DNA of 64,000 nucleotides from Pycnopodia helianthoides (Eukaryota; Echinodermata; Asteroidea; Forcipulatida; Asteriidae): NCBI GenBank assembly GCA_032158295.1, contig CM063252.1, forward strand, positions 20,294,036 through 20,358,035. Direction: 5' to 3'. Both the position numbers and the translations under genes were made by a program. Positions 12,016 to 26,000 of this stretch are shown here, in pieces. Numbering within the stretch: the first letter of the stretch is position 1; every line of letters starts with the position of its first letter. The notes beneath the pieces are model-generated. The model had not been told where the DNA came from, made no database searches, and worked only from the letters and a program-made list of their open reading frames with translations.

Positions 12016-13611
12016 TTTTAATTAAGAATAAAAATGTACGTCATAACGTAGTGTAAAATGCGAACCCCATATAAAACATACGGACGGTGATGACAAACGA
12101 AATCAGTTGTTGTCCTCAATAACCAAAGGAACATTATTTTTGAACCGATATTTGATTACAGTCGTGTGTTTGAGGACTCGTTGAAATTACAAAACACACC
12201 ATTTTATTTTAGATCAGGCCTACCTGATTGGCAATTAGTTCGATTCAAGCTCACGGCAACACTTATATCATGACATACAGCATCACTTTTAACGGAAGTT
12301 TGATGTTTTATTAATCTGTCACTGTAACTGTTTTAAACCTTTTTGTGACTTTTTAATTGGAACTTGTTTAAAAGTATTCCGTAAATAAATGGCATCTCAG
12401 ATTTACACAATATACTTTTATCAAGAAACATGCCCATTTTCGCCACGACGTCAGTTTGTATCCCACATCTGATATGTAAGTGATTGGGGTATACAAAAAC
12501 AGGAGTGATATAACATCCGCAAGCTAAGTATCGAAAATCGACTTGTACTTTAATTTCAATTTGATTACGACTCTAACTCGAATAATACAAACAAAATTTC
12601 ACACTAAAAGAGGCAAAACAGTAAACCAACTTATAGCTCACAATTCATGCCAAGCTGGCTACAGATCAGTACATAGCAAACTTTAAAATCAATGCAAAAA
12701 AATTGTTAAATGAAGTGGATTTTGCAAAATTGAAAGATTGGCGTACGGTTAGAATATTATAATTGTAGATTAGTCTGGATTAATTTGTGCAGGTACTCAA
12801 TTGTTTCGATCCGTGCAGTTAACGCAGAGATTAAAATAACGTCACAGGCTCACAGCAAATGGTTAACACACGCAGAGAGAGCATAGCTTTACTATACCTC
12901 ATTACTGATCGATCATAACGCATAGCTTTGTATACCAAAGCGTTTACATTGAAGTCTTCTTTTTTTTGCCAATCATTTTATTTTATCAAAAAACAACGAG
13001 ATATGAGCTAAAGTTCACTGTGGGTTTTCCAATCACATCTTTTGCAATGATTGAGCAAAATACAATCCCCAAGGCTCAGGACAACTCTGAAAAAAAAATT
13101 ACCGATGACCTACTTAACTTAAACCCTTCGAATCACATTAATTAAACAATTAGCATTCACTATTGTTAGCCATCGTAATGCAGACATTAGGGGCTTCTCC
13201 TATCCTTAAAAGCATCCAATAAACACCACAGCATCCCAACAAACAAACCAACAAAAAATAATAACATTTCTACCACAGTGCTGAAAATAATTCGCCATAT
13301 TTATGTTGTAGCAGCCAATGCCTACGAAACCTTATGCCCGGGATAAGATGTATAAATGCATTGTAGAATCTAAGATACTTTCTTAAAGCTTTTCTGTTTT
13401 GTTTATCTTATGCGCTTTAAAAGAAATAACCACTCAAGCAATAATAATTCCGATGTTTATTTACATCAGGCAAATCCAAAACATGAAACACAATTTATAA
13501 TTTGATTGGCTGTTCCTTTAAGGTCTTGTTTATGGAATATCGACGCACAGCATTTGCATGGATGATGTAATTCAGCAAGGATGAAGGCCTATTCATGAAT
13601 CGTGTATCACT

Positions 13612-13640
13612 ACAGCATCATCGTCATCATCGTCATCATC
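13612..13640. repeat. CATCATCGT microsatellite
   Basis: Short imperfect run of CATCATCGT units in the presumed 5' UTR or promoter of dsf. Confidence 0.7.
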
Positions 13641-14015
13641 GACATCAAAAAGTCCGGCATTAAGTATTACTGGGCGCGTGCGATCGGCCAATCAGCGCCG
13701 TGCCCTACGCACTATCAGCTGGCCAACATCTGGGCGATTCACAGGCTCTTACTTCAAAATCTCCGGAAAGTTTGTCATTTGTGAAGCAAATTTCTGAGCG
13801 TACCGATGAAATCTCGCAGAGATCGACGAAGTGTTACAAGGAGAAGTACACAACATTCAGTGTACCTGGTTTTGAATTGTTGAGCATCTCTGATTTCAAA
13901 TTAAGAATATTTTGCTTTTGAAAAAGGATTTCGAAGGACTTCCGACGTCAAATCTAGAGTTATAGTTGCTCTTTTCTGATAAAAGAAGAAACTGTTCATC
14001 AGTGAATCATTTTCC

Positions 14016-17000
14016 ATGGCCATGACTGATCTGGTGTCATCTTCGGCATGTGGTGGTGTGATGAGCTCACTGCACACTGTACCTAAATCAGGTAAGTGAA
14101 CAGCAATACTCAGCAATTATAGCCCACTGGCTCGAAGGCAAACTGAGGGTGGACACAATTCTCTAGTGTCTCTTTCTTTTGTTTAATAATTTACATAGAT
14201 GAAAACAGAAAATAAATGGGCAGAATAGTTTATCTGAAAATGAGTGACTAAATGTGCTTATAATGGCAATTATGGCCCGACAGTCTCGACTTCTGCATCA
14301 GCAGTTTGGTATTTGAGTAATATTTGGCTTGGCCAGCATTGACAATGAGGTTCGTTGGAATCGTAATCGGGTCAAGATTTGAATATCGGATATTTTTGGT
14401 CAATCTACTTTAAGTTAATCTTCCCAGCATCATAAGATTGTGAAGAAAGAGAAACAACCCATATGACGGGCCTATTTTGATTCACTCACAAAAAAAAACC
14501 CAAAACACTTAACGTTCATTTATAATAATTATGGTCATGAATTCCAAATGGCCCAAAACAGCACCAACAGTTCACACATATGAAGAATTGGCTATAGAAG
14601 GTGAGCAGAAAACGAGTCTTCTAATTGTCATGCCTCTATATTTGAAATGCTTATTATTACCAATGTGTTTTGTGCCCAACTGACAATTTACCGGTTGCTC
14701 ACAAACACCTGAGCTGCGCGTATGGTGGTTATGGGGATCTCATGGCAATTTAACACATTGTAATGACTTTTGTCACAGGTAAAATTGTGTTTGTTATATA
14801 CATCTTGTGTCGGCTACTTGCCTTTGTCTGCATTAAGACTGATAATTCCCAAATCACAAGCACTTAACCGTACCATCGAAAATTACATAAGAAATGTTTG
14901 CCATCTCATGAGGATTTACGAGTGGGACCGCGTCACGGGAGTTTTAACATCCACGCGAGAGCAAAGACAAGGCGAGTTAACGCGGTTTTATGGGCCTGGA
15001 ATTACAGCCAGGTGCACGGCCTCCCATCGCCCGAGCGACACGGTAACATCCCGGTCTCCCTGGATGTGGCGAATATGACACCTATAATGTGTCCATTACG
15101 CTCAACATAATGTTGTGTGTTTTTCATTTCAGAACTGAAGAAACTAAAAAATCGGCTTTTGGTTTATTAACTGCAAACGAGACAGTTTGGGAAGTCTAAT
15201 TAGCCTTAACCAAGAAATTTGGCGAAATTTCAAGAGAGCTAACTCGAGTTTCAATGACTTCACGTAACTTGTTGAAGTAGTTTGACTAATCCAATGTGGT
15301 TTTTGCTACAAAACTTAAAACTCAAACTGCCTACACATCGAATTATATTGTCTAATAATGAGGCAGATCGTATGCATTTTAGTGTATGTTTTAAGTATAT
15401 CAGATGCATGTCATTTAAGAATTATTTACAGTTTGGGTTAGGTTTGTACAAAATCAAGTATACATTTCATAAGCGATTTTACTTTAAATAATAACCAAAA
15501 ATGTGTACTTGAAAGAAAATTTCACTGAAAACTTTTCCGTACACTAGAACTGTCACTCAGTTGCTGCAGTTTCTATTGATATTTGATTCCATTGTAAAAT
15601 TAATTAGTACATGTGTTACTGTATATAGTTTCAACCTCCCGATGAAAGTTTTTTCCGGACAAACTGTCAATTAAAGAACTCATCATGGCAAGGGAAAGCT
15701 ATACCCCGCCATAGCTGAACGCTAGAACTGGTGTCCAGCAATCAGCTGTTCATCATTCACGAAGCAGGTAGTGTATTAATCAACCTTGAACCTGCTGAAG
15801 TAGTTTTGCCAACTCGTCAACCAACACAAACATTTTTCTATTCAATTTTATCACGAGTCCATAACTCTTTTAAAGTGCAACTTAGCAAATTGTCTCAAAC
15901 GTCTTGCACTGCATGTTGTATAAAGTATCCTAGAAATAAGACTAAGCAAGGAGTTGAAAAAACGCAAATTGGGAGATACTTCTATAATTATTGGGCTGTC
16001 TATAACATTAGAGCAACGCTTAGAATTTGTTTACAAATCTTAGTAACTTGTCGCTTTGAAAAAAAATTGCTTGTGAACTTGTCGACCGGCAATCTGCGCA
16101 TGCTCGCTAAACACAAGGCCACATTGGGACAAAACTATCAATTAATCACTAAAAGAAAGTATGAATGAAAGTGGGCGTGGTTAGCCCAAGAGGGAACCAA
16201 TAGCTACGGGAGGAAATGGGTGACTAGACGGGTATTGGCTCCAGTGGTAACCGTGGGAAAGTTGAGCAGCAGAATGCCAATGCACACCCTCTTAACACCT
16301 AATCGGACTAAGACCTTCAAATCAGCGTCACGTTTTGTGTTCGTCTGCTCCAGGAATTTATTGTCATGCTGGCTATCAATGTCAATCTGGTTTACAAATC
16401 AATTAAACAATTTCCGAACGAAACTTTCACACACACAAAGGCAGCTAGGAATATTACAAAATATTTCCCTGACGTCGCATTAGCGCCCGCTTAGATAACA
16501 AAGTCGATTGATTAAAACTCCACTGGCTGTTTATGGTAGATCTATTTGCTTATGTTTTGATGTCGTCATTATGGTAAGATCAAAAAAGTAGACCATGTGT
16601 TCTGTGACGTCATAATTACAAAAGAACCAAGGAGCCTAGACTTCCTGTAGGCATAATTTGAACACAGCGCAATAGAAGAAACAATTCAAAACACTTGATC
16701 AACTTTTGGTCTGAAGAAAGGAGGCACGCCTCAAAACTTGACAAGCTGCTAATTTTTCAACTCTTTTGTTGTTGTTGTAATTACTATACAAATACAACAT
16801 TTCTCATGTACGACCAGTGTATAGTATTTTGCCTGCCCCAAAATGCCCTGAAATATACAAAGTCACTCTTTTTGTTAACAAGGTGACATGGTTTGTAGTT
16901 AACGATCTTTGTGGAAATCCAAATGACTTGAAGGGTAACAAATAATGAGTTTCGTTAAAAACAGAAAACCGATTTATAATACTGTGACATCGATGAAGGG

Positions 17001-20000
17001 CCAACTTTTTTTCTCTTCGTAATGCATCGGGAAAATCGCAAATACAAAAATATCGATTAACAGGAAACGCACATGAAACGGCCGTCGATATAACTACACA
17101 TAAAACAGTGTTGGGAAAAGTTCTGACTATTCGATCACATGACAAAAGACAAAAGCGCAAAGATGGAGTGACTATGATAAAACAGATGATGGTCTTTGTG
17201 TGATTGTGACACCTGCCTGGAGTGGAATTCCCAAAGTCGATTGATTCCCATCGTGGGAAAACTTTAGCGACTAATTATTATTGTTTCAACGAACAAATAA
17301 TCAATAATTAAATACCAAACATGATACAAACCTATCAAAAGCTATAATCGAATTTACAGGTGATTTCAAAAAAGAATTGAGCCAGAGACTTATGAGAAGA
17401 AAGCAAGAACAAGATCCTTTTGGATCAAAACAAAAAGTTAAAAACACAATAAACGACGGCACCAAAATAATGGAGCATGCAATTTGAGTAGCACGGACTT
17501 TTTCCAAACAAAATGACAGTAACTGAAACTTGGTCATACGTGGATAAAGACAGCGGCCATTCTAGCGACTCTCTGTTCCCTTCAAATACCTCCTTCAGAA
17601 ACGAAACATTGCCTGGGGATGGAGATCTTAACAAATTCAAAACTAAAAGTCCTCAGAGAGATACAAGTTCTTTTTGTTCACAAACCGTTACTTCTCCGCC
17701 ATGCGCCTCTCCAATTTTTTAGAATCATACCACCTTTTCGTTCACAATAGATTCACCACCATTTTCTCATTGACACGGACCAGGCAAGAAAACCAGCCGA
17801 ATCCAAACAGTTCTCAAGGATTTTATAACTTTTCCTCAATGCACGGCAGCAGTTTACTACTCCAAAGACAGCTGTTTGATGTGAAAGGGACAGGATAGCG
17901 TATTGAAGATGAACGACTGCAGGTCCACTTCACTCATCTATTGCCGTGGTGTGGTGACCGTTGCGGTGCGCACGTGGCTTGTGCAAAAATCTTATCTAAG
18001 TGTTTTTTACCAACTTTCCATTATCAGTACTTGACCTTCTGGTCACGTTTTGTCAACTCAAAGTGATCGATTATAGCAGAAGCAAAACCGTACACTCGCT
18101 GATCGGTGATCCATCTCCAATATTTCTTAAGGCTTTTTAACAATAAACGGTACGGTAATCCATTACAACAAACAAATAAATAAAAACATCACACAATTCC
18201 CTCGAAAGTTAGAATGATGACGAGTTATTCTTTATCGAGGATTAATTAATTAAGAAGATCACGACTATAAAAATGTCGAAGTAAAAACAAGAAGTGACTT
18301 GACTACCCGCCCAAACTGACCAATGGAATCAATGTACCCGGCTGTAGAAAGTTGAAAGTATAGATGAAACTTGCATTGAACCAATGAAAACGGGTGAATC
18401 AAACCACCAGCACAGACTGCTGACCAATGACAGGCTCGTTTATACAAACATACAGGAAAGAAGACTGATACAATACTTTACTGTTCTTGCACAAATGCAA
18501 TGCACACATTAAGACATGGATACCAGCTACGTCTGGCCAATAGCAAACGTCGTCACAGACATACAGGAAGGAACTAAAAAAAAAAAACATTACATATCTC
18601 AACTCATTCGATCGACCAATGAGAAACCTTGTTTTATAGGAAGACTGATTTGATCGAACTCACGTATAACATTTAACTATTTAACAATACTAAATCGTTG
18701 CTGTTTTCAAGCAGCAAACACCTGTTATATTCCCTGTTTACTCATGATGCAGATTACAAGGTTTTGGGGGTTTTGATTTCTGGTGAGACAACAAGAGACG
18801 ACCTTCGGAGCTGTAGGCCTCGTGGGGCCAAAGGTGACGATTCCTTGCCGCGGTTGCACAAAAACTACGCTCACAATGACCCACGAAGAAATTTCTCACG
18901 GACAATTTTCTAGCCGTCTTTGGATCAGACGACATAGTAAATTTCGTGCGTGTTATCCATTAACAAATTCCAACGCTTATGTGATTTTTTTTACAGATTT
19001 AATATAAAGGCAAGTGCAGATGTACATTTCAATTGGGTAAAAAATAAAAAATAAAAAACTGGCAATTTTGAAAACCCTTTAACCTAGATTACATTTATAC
19101 ATCAACGTTTCCGTCTGGTTTTTCGTCTATTTTAATAAAAACTGTCTAAACTTACAAGGTAAAAAAGGGCTCATCAACCCCACCCCCTAAGCAACCATTT
19201 TGGTGCCTGACCGGACGGCATTGTGACAGTGTCGAAATGCGGCAGGCTGGCCCGCCCGCATTACGCGCTCGGATGCGTGAACATCTGACGGATCGTGGGA
19301 AAACCACAATGTTCGCACCCTGACCTGTTTATATACTGGGGAATGACAACAAGATAAAACGGCTCAACATACAGGCACAAACACCTTTTCATAAGAAATC
19401 CTTTAGGGCTGTTCTAAAATTAGAGGGGTATGTTTGATTGGCGTTTGATTGACACTGAGTTCATGGGGGTAAGCATTGGTTCTCAAGAAGTATATCCAAT
19501 TTACATGAAGTGTAAGTTTTTATTCTGACGCTCTCTATATAGATAAACCTTCAATATAAAAACACCGAGCTTCATACTAAATGGTATAATTATTTCATCA
19601 AGTCTCAAAACCATTTAGTACTAGCTCTGCTTTTTATTTTTTCAATAACCACGACCAACAAACTTGCATTTTCACTCCTGTGTTGTTAAAATCACAAAAT
19701 GAGGCTGGTCCGAGTTTTACCCCCTGGAAATAAAATAGCTGCGTATATCTCCTTGCCCTCTATGCAGACAGCAGTATTAAAACTCGCTGAGTTGGTACAT
19801 TTCCCATACTCAGGTAATACGAATCAAAAAATCGAATAGAAAAAACTGATCACAACAGAAACAAATTCAACCATCTGTTTGGTGCATTCATGGGAATTAT
19901 GAATGCAGTTTGACAACTATTGTCTTTTGACTAAAACACTGTGTGGAGACGAGAGTAGGGTATGTTTCCCAGGACAGGATTAAAATATGAAAATACACCA

Positions 20001-23000
20001 GAAATCGATTCATAATGTAAAGAAGTGAAGTAAATTTGGGTGACTCGGTTTGAAATTCACACAGTGCTTGGGCAATTGTCACTCGATTAAAGGATTATTT
20101 GTCAGCCTTTATTCAAAGAGTTCGTGGGAAAAACAACAATCCATTAATAACTTCATTATGGCATTGACTCCATATGTCACTGGCTTAATAATAGAAATTG
20201 TGATGAAATTGAGGCTCTTACAAAGGGAAAGCGTTACACACCCATCGGGAAAAATCCATTTTTGAAAAGCTTTGCGGATTTTGTTTGTTTTGGAGCACAA
20301 AATCACGTCGATAGTTTGCCAGCCGAAACTTTTGCAGACTGAGTCACAATAAATAAAAAATACCCGCGTTTGTAAATCGTTACGTCAGTGCAAAAACGTG
20401 GCAGTTTCTCGCACGAAGATGCTCCGTGACAAAACTCCATATCTCGGCATGAGACGTTTGGGCAATTTCAAATTTGTGCGTAACTTAAAGGTATTGTACA
20501 CTTTTGGTAACAGCTCAAAATCAGTGTCCACATTTTGTGTGATTAAACATATGCATGAACAAACGAACCTGTGAAAGTTTGAGCTCAATTGGTCATCGAG
20601 GTCACGAGAAAATAATGAAAAGAGATCTTATGTGTTTTCTGTTTTTTTAAATTATCGCGCGCGATAATTACTATTGTTTTACTCGTTTCTCAGAAACGAT
20701 AGCATTTTAGGGAGAAATATTTTAAGGAACCCTTTCTACCATTACTTACTTTAAATCATGTAAGTTATGTGTGAATCTGTGAACATTGTGTTTTTCGATC
20801 TTACCAATAGTGTACAGGGCTGTTTTAGGAAATACGGCGTTTTTGCTTGAACACATCGAAATCATCCTCAAATATAGAAACTTACAACAACATGAATGGC
20901 TTCATCAGTTTTTAAATCTGAGGGCTAAAGTTTAACAACGAGAGAGTCACAAGTATAGTCCAAAGTGGTCCACCTGTTTCCGTTCGAAAACTATCCCTTG
21001 ATCTTCTGAACAGACAACACAGTACCGGTATGTTTACTTTAAAAGGTGTGGTTTTATTTCCCTAATGTTGGCTTTACATTATGTCTGTAACGATCGCCTT
21101 AAAGTCCGCAGCTTTGTTTAAACAACCTAAAGAAAACTTACAATATGATTTACTGTTACTTAATAATAAGTTCATGCTCTGGAAAGCAAAATCCACTCTA
21201 AAAAAAAAACAATTTATACAATGCTTACAAAGTAGCTATTGTAAATCTGTCTGAGTTGGGCTATTCACGCGTCAATAGGGGCGGACTCTCTACCGGTCGG
21301 GTACGGGGCTGAGTGATTCCCGACTCACGGACTGCTGATAACACACCGGTCCAAGAGAAAACAAACCGGCACGCGCCGGGCACCTTCCCTTACCAATCTT
21401 TGGCTCCATATAGGATATGGTACCAACAAAAACTGCACTCATTCCATAAGAGGAAACAGACGATCTTTTTTTTACGTTCTGGACCAGCCTTGAGATAATC
21501 ATGGGCCGTTACAATAGATAACTGGGGCAGGTTTAAATTGAGAACAATACCTGCCGTGGTTGATGCTTGCGCTGCGGTGCTATGCCGAGCCCGTGGCACT
21601 GCTTTCTCACGGGATCCCGCCACGCGTGCACTAATTGCCGACTGACGACCTCCACGCGATACGCACGCGAAATTGTTTCACATTGCTTGTCTCTACGTAC
21701 ATGCCATAGGGCTGTTATGAAAACACATAAAACAATGACCATCCAGAGTTTATATAAATCGACCACAGATTCATTCGGCAATCATTTCTCTGCATAGGGA
21801 CTCCACTCTTAGATCGACTTAGTAGACCAAGCACAAGGATGAAGCTCACTTGCGAAGAAACTTTTGAGCAAGTGTTAAGCCGGAAGCAGGTTGGGGTACC
21901 AGCCCGTTTGCTGTGTACCAGCCGTAGAGAAGAAGTTATATGCGACAGGCGTGGCATCGAGTGGAGAAAAGGTTCGCATTTCATAAACCATTACAAGACC
22001 CCAAACTAAGTTCAAATATTCAAACGATTCTCATTTTCTTGTTTTTTCCCGCTATAAGTCCACCTTGGCTGCGAACGAGCCCTAAGCCTCCAATAACAAA
22101 ATCGACAAAACAACCTCTTAGCATTATCCTTTTCGGCATCTAATAATGATCGTTTTCTTCTTCGAAAGAAGACTGAGACAAAACAACGAATTTCACAACA
22201 ACTTGTTTAAACTACCAGATGATGAAGGTTTATGTCTTCAACGATGTCATGTTACCTTTAATTAAACAATGTATTTGATTTCTTCTCCTCTAGGGGACCG
22301 TCTTCTGGACATCCCATGCAAGGTGTGTGGTGACCGTAGTTCCGGCAAGCACTACGGGGTGTACGCCTGTGACGGCTGCAGTGGGTTCTTCAAGCGGTCC
22401 ATCCATCGGAACCGTGTGTACACGTGCAAACAACAGGGCAAAGGTGGGGGCTGCTGCCCCATTGACAAAACCCATCGCAACCAGTGCAGGGCGTGCCGGC
22501 TGCAGAAATGCTTCGATGCACTCATGAACAAGGATGGTGAGTGTGCAACTCTTCTCATTATGGTGTATATTTGGGCTGCTTCATGATTGTGGATAAAACC
22601 AACTGACTTGAAATTCAAAGTTGGCATTTCTTTGTAAAATAATGAACGCACGCATCAATTGGGTATTATCCATGAGAACCCTGGTGCTTTCATGTTGAAT
22701 AACGAAGTAAAATACCATTGTACATAAAATGAACTATTTATGAGAAAGGATTTCATTTTGAAGACTTTGAAGAAAACTGACTATCATTATCGGTAAAACA
22801 CGCTGATTTCCCGACTTCAGCTTACTGAAAATCGATAGGAGCAGTATTAAACTAAATTCTTCGCGGAAAAATATTCAATTAACTTTGCAACCGTCTGACA
22901 TGCGGGCCCTTCCCCGTCACCTTCGTCCAAATCCCCGCCTGTATCTACTCCGTAATCATGCACATTATCATCCACATCACTGAATTCGCACCATCACACA

Positions 23001-26000
23001 TCGCGCTTAATATTAACATCGGCAAAAATAAATAGCAAGTTCCTGCACTTTTCACACTATTGACAAGTCGATTATGCAGTAGGGTTTACTGCTTATAGTT
23101 TGTGCCATGTAGTAGTTTGTCTCTGTCCTTACTCTATGTTTGTACGTAGCAGTAAGCGAGAACGACAAGCAATATTCTATATCTCAGATTGCCACCTTGT
23201 TTTGTCCCAGCAGTTAAACCAGAGGAATCATCGTCAGGCAATTTCATTCAATAGTTCGTTTATCAGAACAAAAAATGCTTAGCACAATTCTGTATAGTAC
23301 TTAATATGTTACCAGTCAAACCTTTAAACACATCACCACAGATTTTGTAGCAATGCCGACATTGGGCATGTTTTTTGGTTACCAATCAAACTATAATGTG
23401 AGAAGCCTACAAAGGTTCCGATAACTGGTTGTCTGTATAAAACTGCAAAAATACTAGCTTAGTAAATATCTGCTTATTGGCTCTAGTTTATTTGTCAAGC
23501 ACGGTCGGGGACCTACGAACACCGTATCTGGTCGACTCAGTAGGGCTCCCAATTTTTTAATAAAAGTCGAGTGTACGTTTGCAGCAGGCGAGCGCTAGAC
23601 GCAACGGTCAGAGCAAGAGACCGCTGTTTCACACCAAGGTGTGAAGGCAGAGTATTCCTCGAAATTAGCTTTGGGCGGGAAGCACTGAATTTATGGACAA
23701 AAAAAATAATATAAAATTTTGACTTCGGCTTTGAAGTATGAATGGCCTTGGCTGTATGGCGTGGAGCACGCGGTTCAAGAATAACAAAATTACCTGAAAA
23801 AACCAACGAAATGTCAGGATTTGTCTGTGGTTGTGCGTGGAGTCGACTGCAGAGAGGAGACCGGGCAAGACCACGTATGCAATTTACTTTATATTCCGAA
23901 AATTACACGCTTCAGCAGTATTTTATGGAAATAATTAGAAATGAGTTTCAGAAAGAATGATTTGGATTTTCTTTCAGACAAAGAAATGTTGAACAAAATT
24001 ATAAACGAAGTAGTGTATAATATATTCATCGAGACTCATAAATATTCATAAAAGGTAACCTGGCAAAATGTTAACAGGGCAGTAATACTTAACTTTTTGT
24101 ATTGGTTGAAATCATAGAATAGCATTTGAAAAGCGTAAGTCTCATTTTAAGAGTGGGTTACCTACTGATGGCCAAATGATGAACCGTAGTAAACCAAACT
24201 ATACATTGTTAAACGGTACCAAAGTCGGCAGTAAACCAAACTACGTTGATTATAGCGGTTACCAAAATCTGTTCTGCAACTTAACCTAATGCCAAACTAT
24301 GACCCAGTTATTCAATGTGCCCCAGGCTGTAAAAAAAATGATGATGACATGAGGGCTCGGAAGCATATTAATTATTATCCCACACATTGTAAAACAGGAA
24401 AACTGGAGGAAAAGCAGATAAAAGACAAGCACTTTTGAATAAGCCGCATATTATTTTAACCAAAAGCTGTCACAGTTGTCAACACCAAACAGCAAACAGC
24501 AAACGTAACCAAACCCGCATGCATTTCAATGGACATGTGTTGAGACTATGGGCCCCAGAGAGATGAATGATGAATACCAACTATACTAATACAACAATAT
24601 AGGGGCCCGCGGGAAATAGCCTATGTAATTATGTTTGACAATTGAACATTATCTGTACCCTAACCCACTAATTTGAACGACCAAAGCTCACATACAAATT
24701 CTTAATCCTCATCCACCCCCACCATAAATCATCGCTTCAAACTTCCTAGACTTGTGCCTGCAGCTGTTGTTGTTGGACCAAATTGAAAAAGTGCAATAGT
24801 ATAAAAGAATCAATTAATCATCCTTTAAAAAAAAATCAAATAAACTAATAATAGCTGTATTTCTACGACGAGTAACTGAGATAAAAACAAAAAATCAATT
24901 CATACTTTTTAACTGAACTTTAATCCACATTAAACTTTTTTATGGCAAGGCCTTTTAAGGGATGTTTATAACTTTTATTTCTCCACAAGGAACTCGTTCA
25001 TAATTTTAAAGTCAATTCTCATAATGGCATATAAATACAAAATCCTGCTCACTCCATTGTTCTACTGCAAGAATAGAGTGTACAATGAAAACCCTTTCTG
25101 ATAACATTCATGTGGGAACGGCTAGGCTGTGTCAATGATGGGCGTTCAAGTGCGTCCTTTTAAATTGTCACTTTGTATTGCACGTGCAGCGGTTCAGACT
25201 CTCGAGTACCACTCCAAAATTCAAAGCCAACTCAATGAGCATATTGGGGTGGACGTGGAGGGGATAAATTTAACATCAATTGTTCTTTTTATTATTATTA
25301 CTCGTTACAAAATGAGAGACGCGGTGGTACAAACAACCCAATTTTGAGGCAGCCCCAAAACTTCTGCCTTGGCTGATAAATTATTTATGTAGTGAACAAT
25401 CATTTCTGATGGGATCAATCCATACGACGCTGAAAAAAAGTTCAACTTCGGGTCGCAGCTATTCAATGAGGAACAGTACTGTTTTCAGTTGATCTTTGAT
25501 AATGGTACAACTTGACTTTGAATCAATCCAACTTCAATTTTAATAAAACTAGTTTTTTTTTTAGAAATACTTTCCAGCCTTTAGGCTACATTTATGCATT
25601 TTAAACAAAGTTGGTAAATTTACTTTAAAATAATAAAAGCAAATTTAAAATACGACAAATTAACAAGCATCTCACTGCATGGTGTAAACTTTCAATACAA
25701 CTTAAAAGATCACAAGTAAATGCCGTAAAATCTCGACAATTCTCGCGAATACTTCCATGTATGATAGTACACATGCCCTTATAGTAGGACTGTACTTGCC
25801 GATGAGCCGATCGACACCGCGACATAGTGGCTCGGACACGGGCAGTACTGCCGATCATCTGGCGACGTCCAGATTTCACATTAATTACTGCATTGATTTT
25901 CTGGTAGTTAGTTCTTCTAGGGTTAGTCTTGGCACACTTACAGCAACCCTCCCAAAAAAGTGCAAAGCCTTTTTAGGCTTGAGCGGTGACGACTAAACTA

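Larger units (their letters stand above)
11406..14015 (+). other. Upstream region and 5' UTR of dsf
   Basis: AT-rich and without recognisable coding sequence. It holds the homeodomain-motif block at 11795-12015 and a CATCATCGT-type microsatellite at 13612-13640. An in-frame stop at 13980-13982 precedes the dsf start codon. The dsf transcription start is not identifiable by eye; no convincing TATA box lies close to the first exon. Confidence 0.5.
14092..22293 (+). other. dsf intron 1 (8.2 kb)
   Basis: A long first intron between the N-terminal exon and the DNA-binding exon. It contains several GC-richer islands in AT-rich DNA (about 14925-15085, 19170-19320 and 21280-21700), the CCAAT cluster at 18320-18620, a MITE at 20485-20826 and a possible internal promoter at 21751. 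Open frames here are short, mostly with non-ATG starts, and match nothing I know. It may hold regulatory elements of a developmental gene. Confidence 0.7.

Noticed and set aside
13612..13640. CRISPR-like or structured repeat
   Set aside because: It is a simple trinucleotide-derived microsatellite without spacers; no CRISPR array exists in the window.
15731..16168. 145-codon open frame in dsf intron 1
   Set aside because: It begins at GTG, its composition follows the AT-rich intron, and nothing in it resembles a known family.
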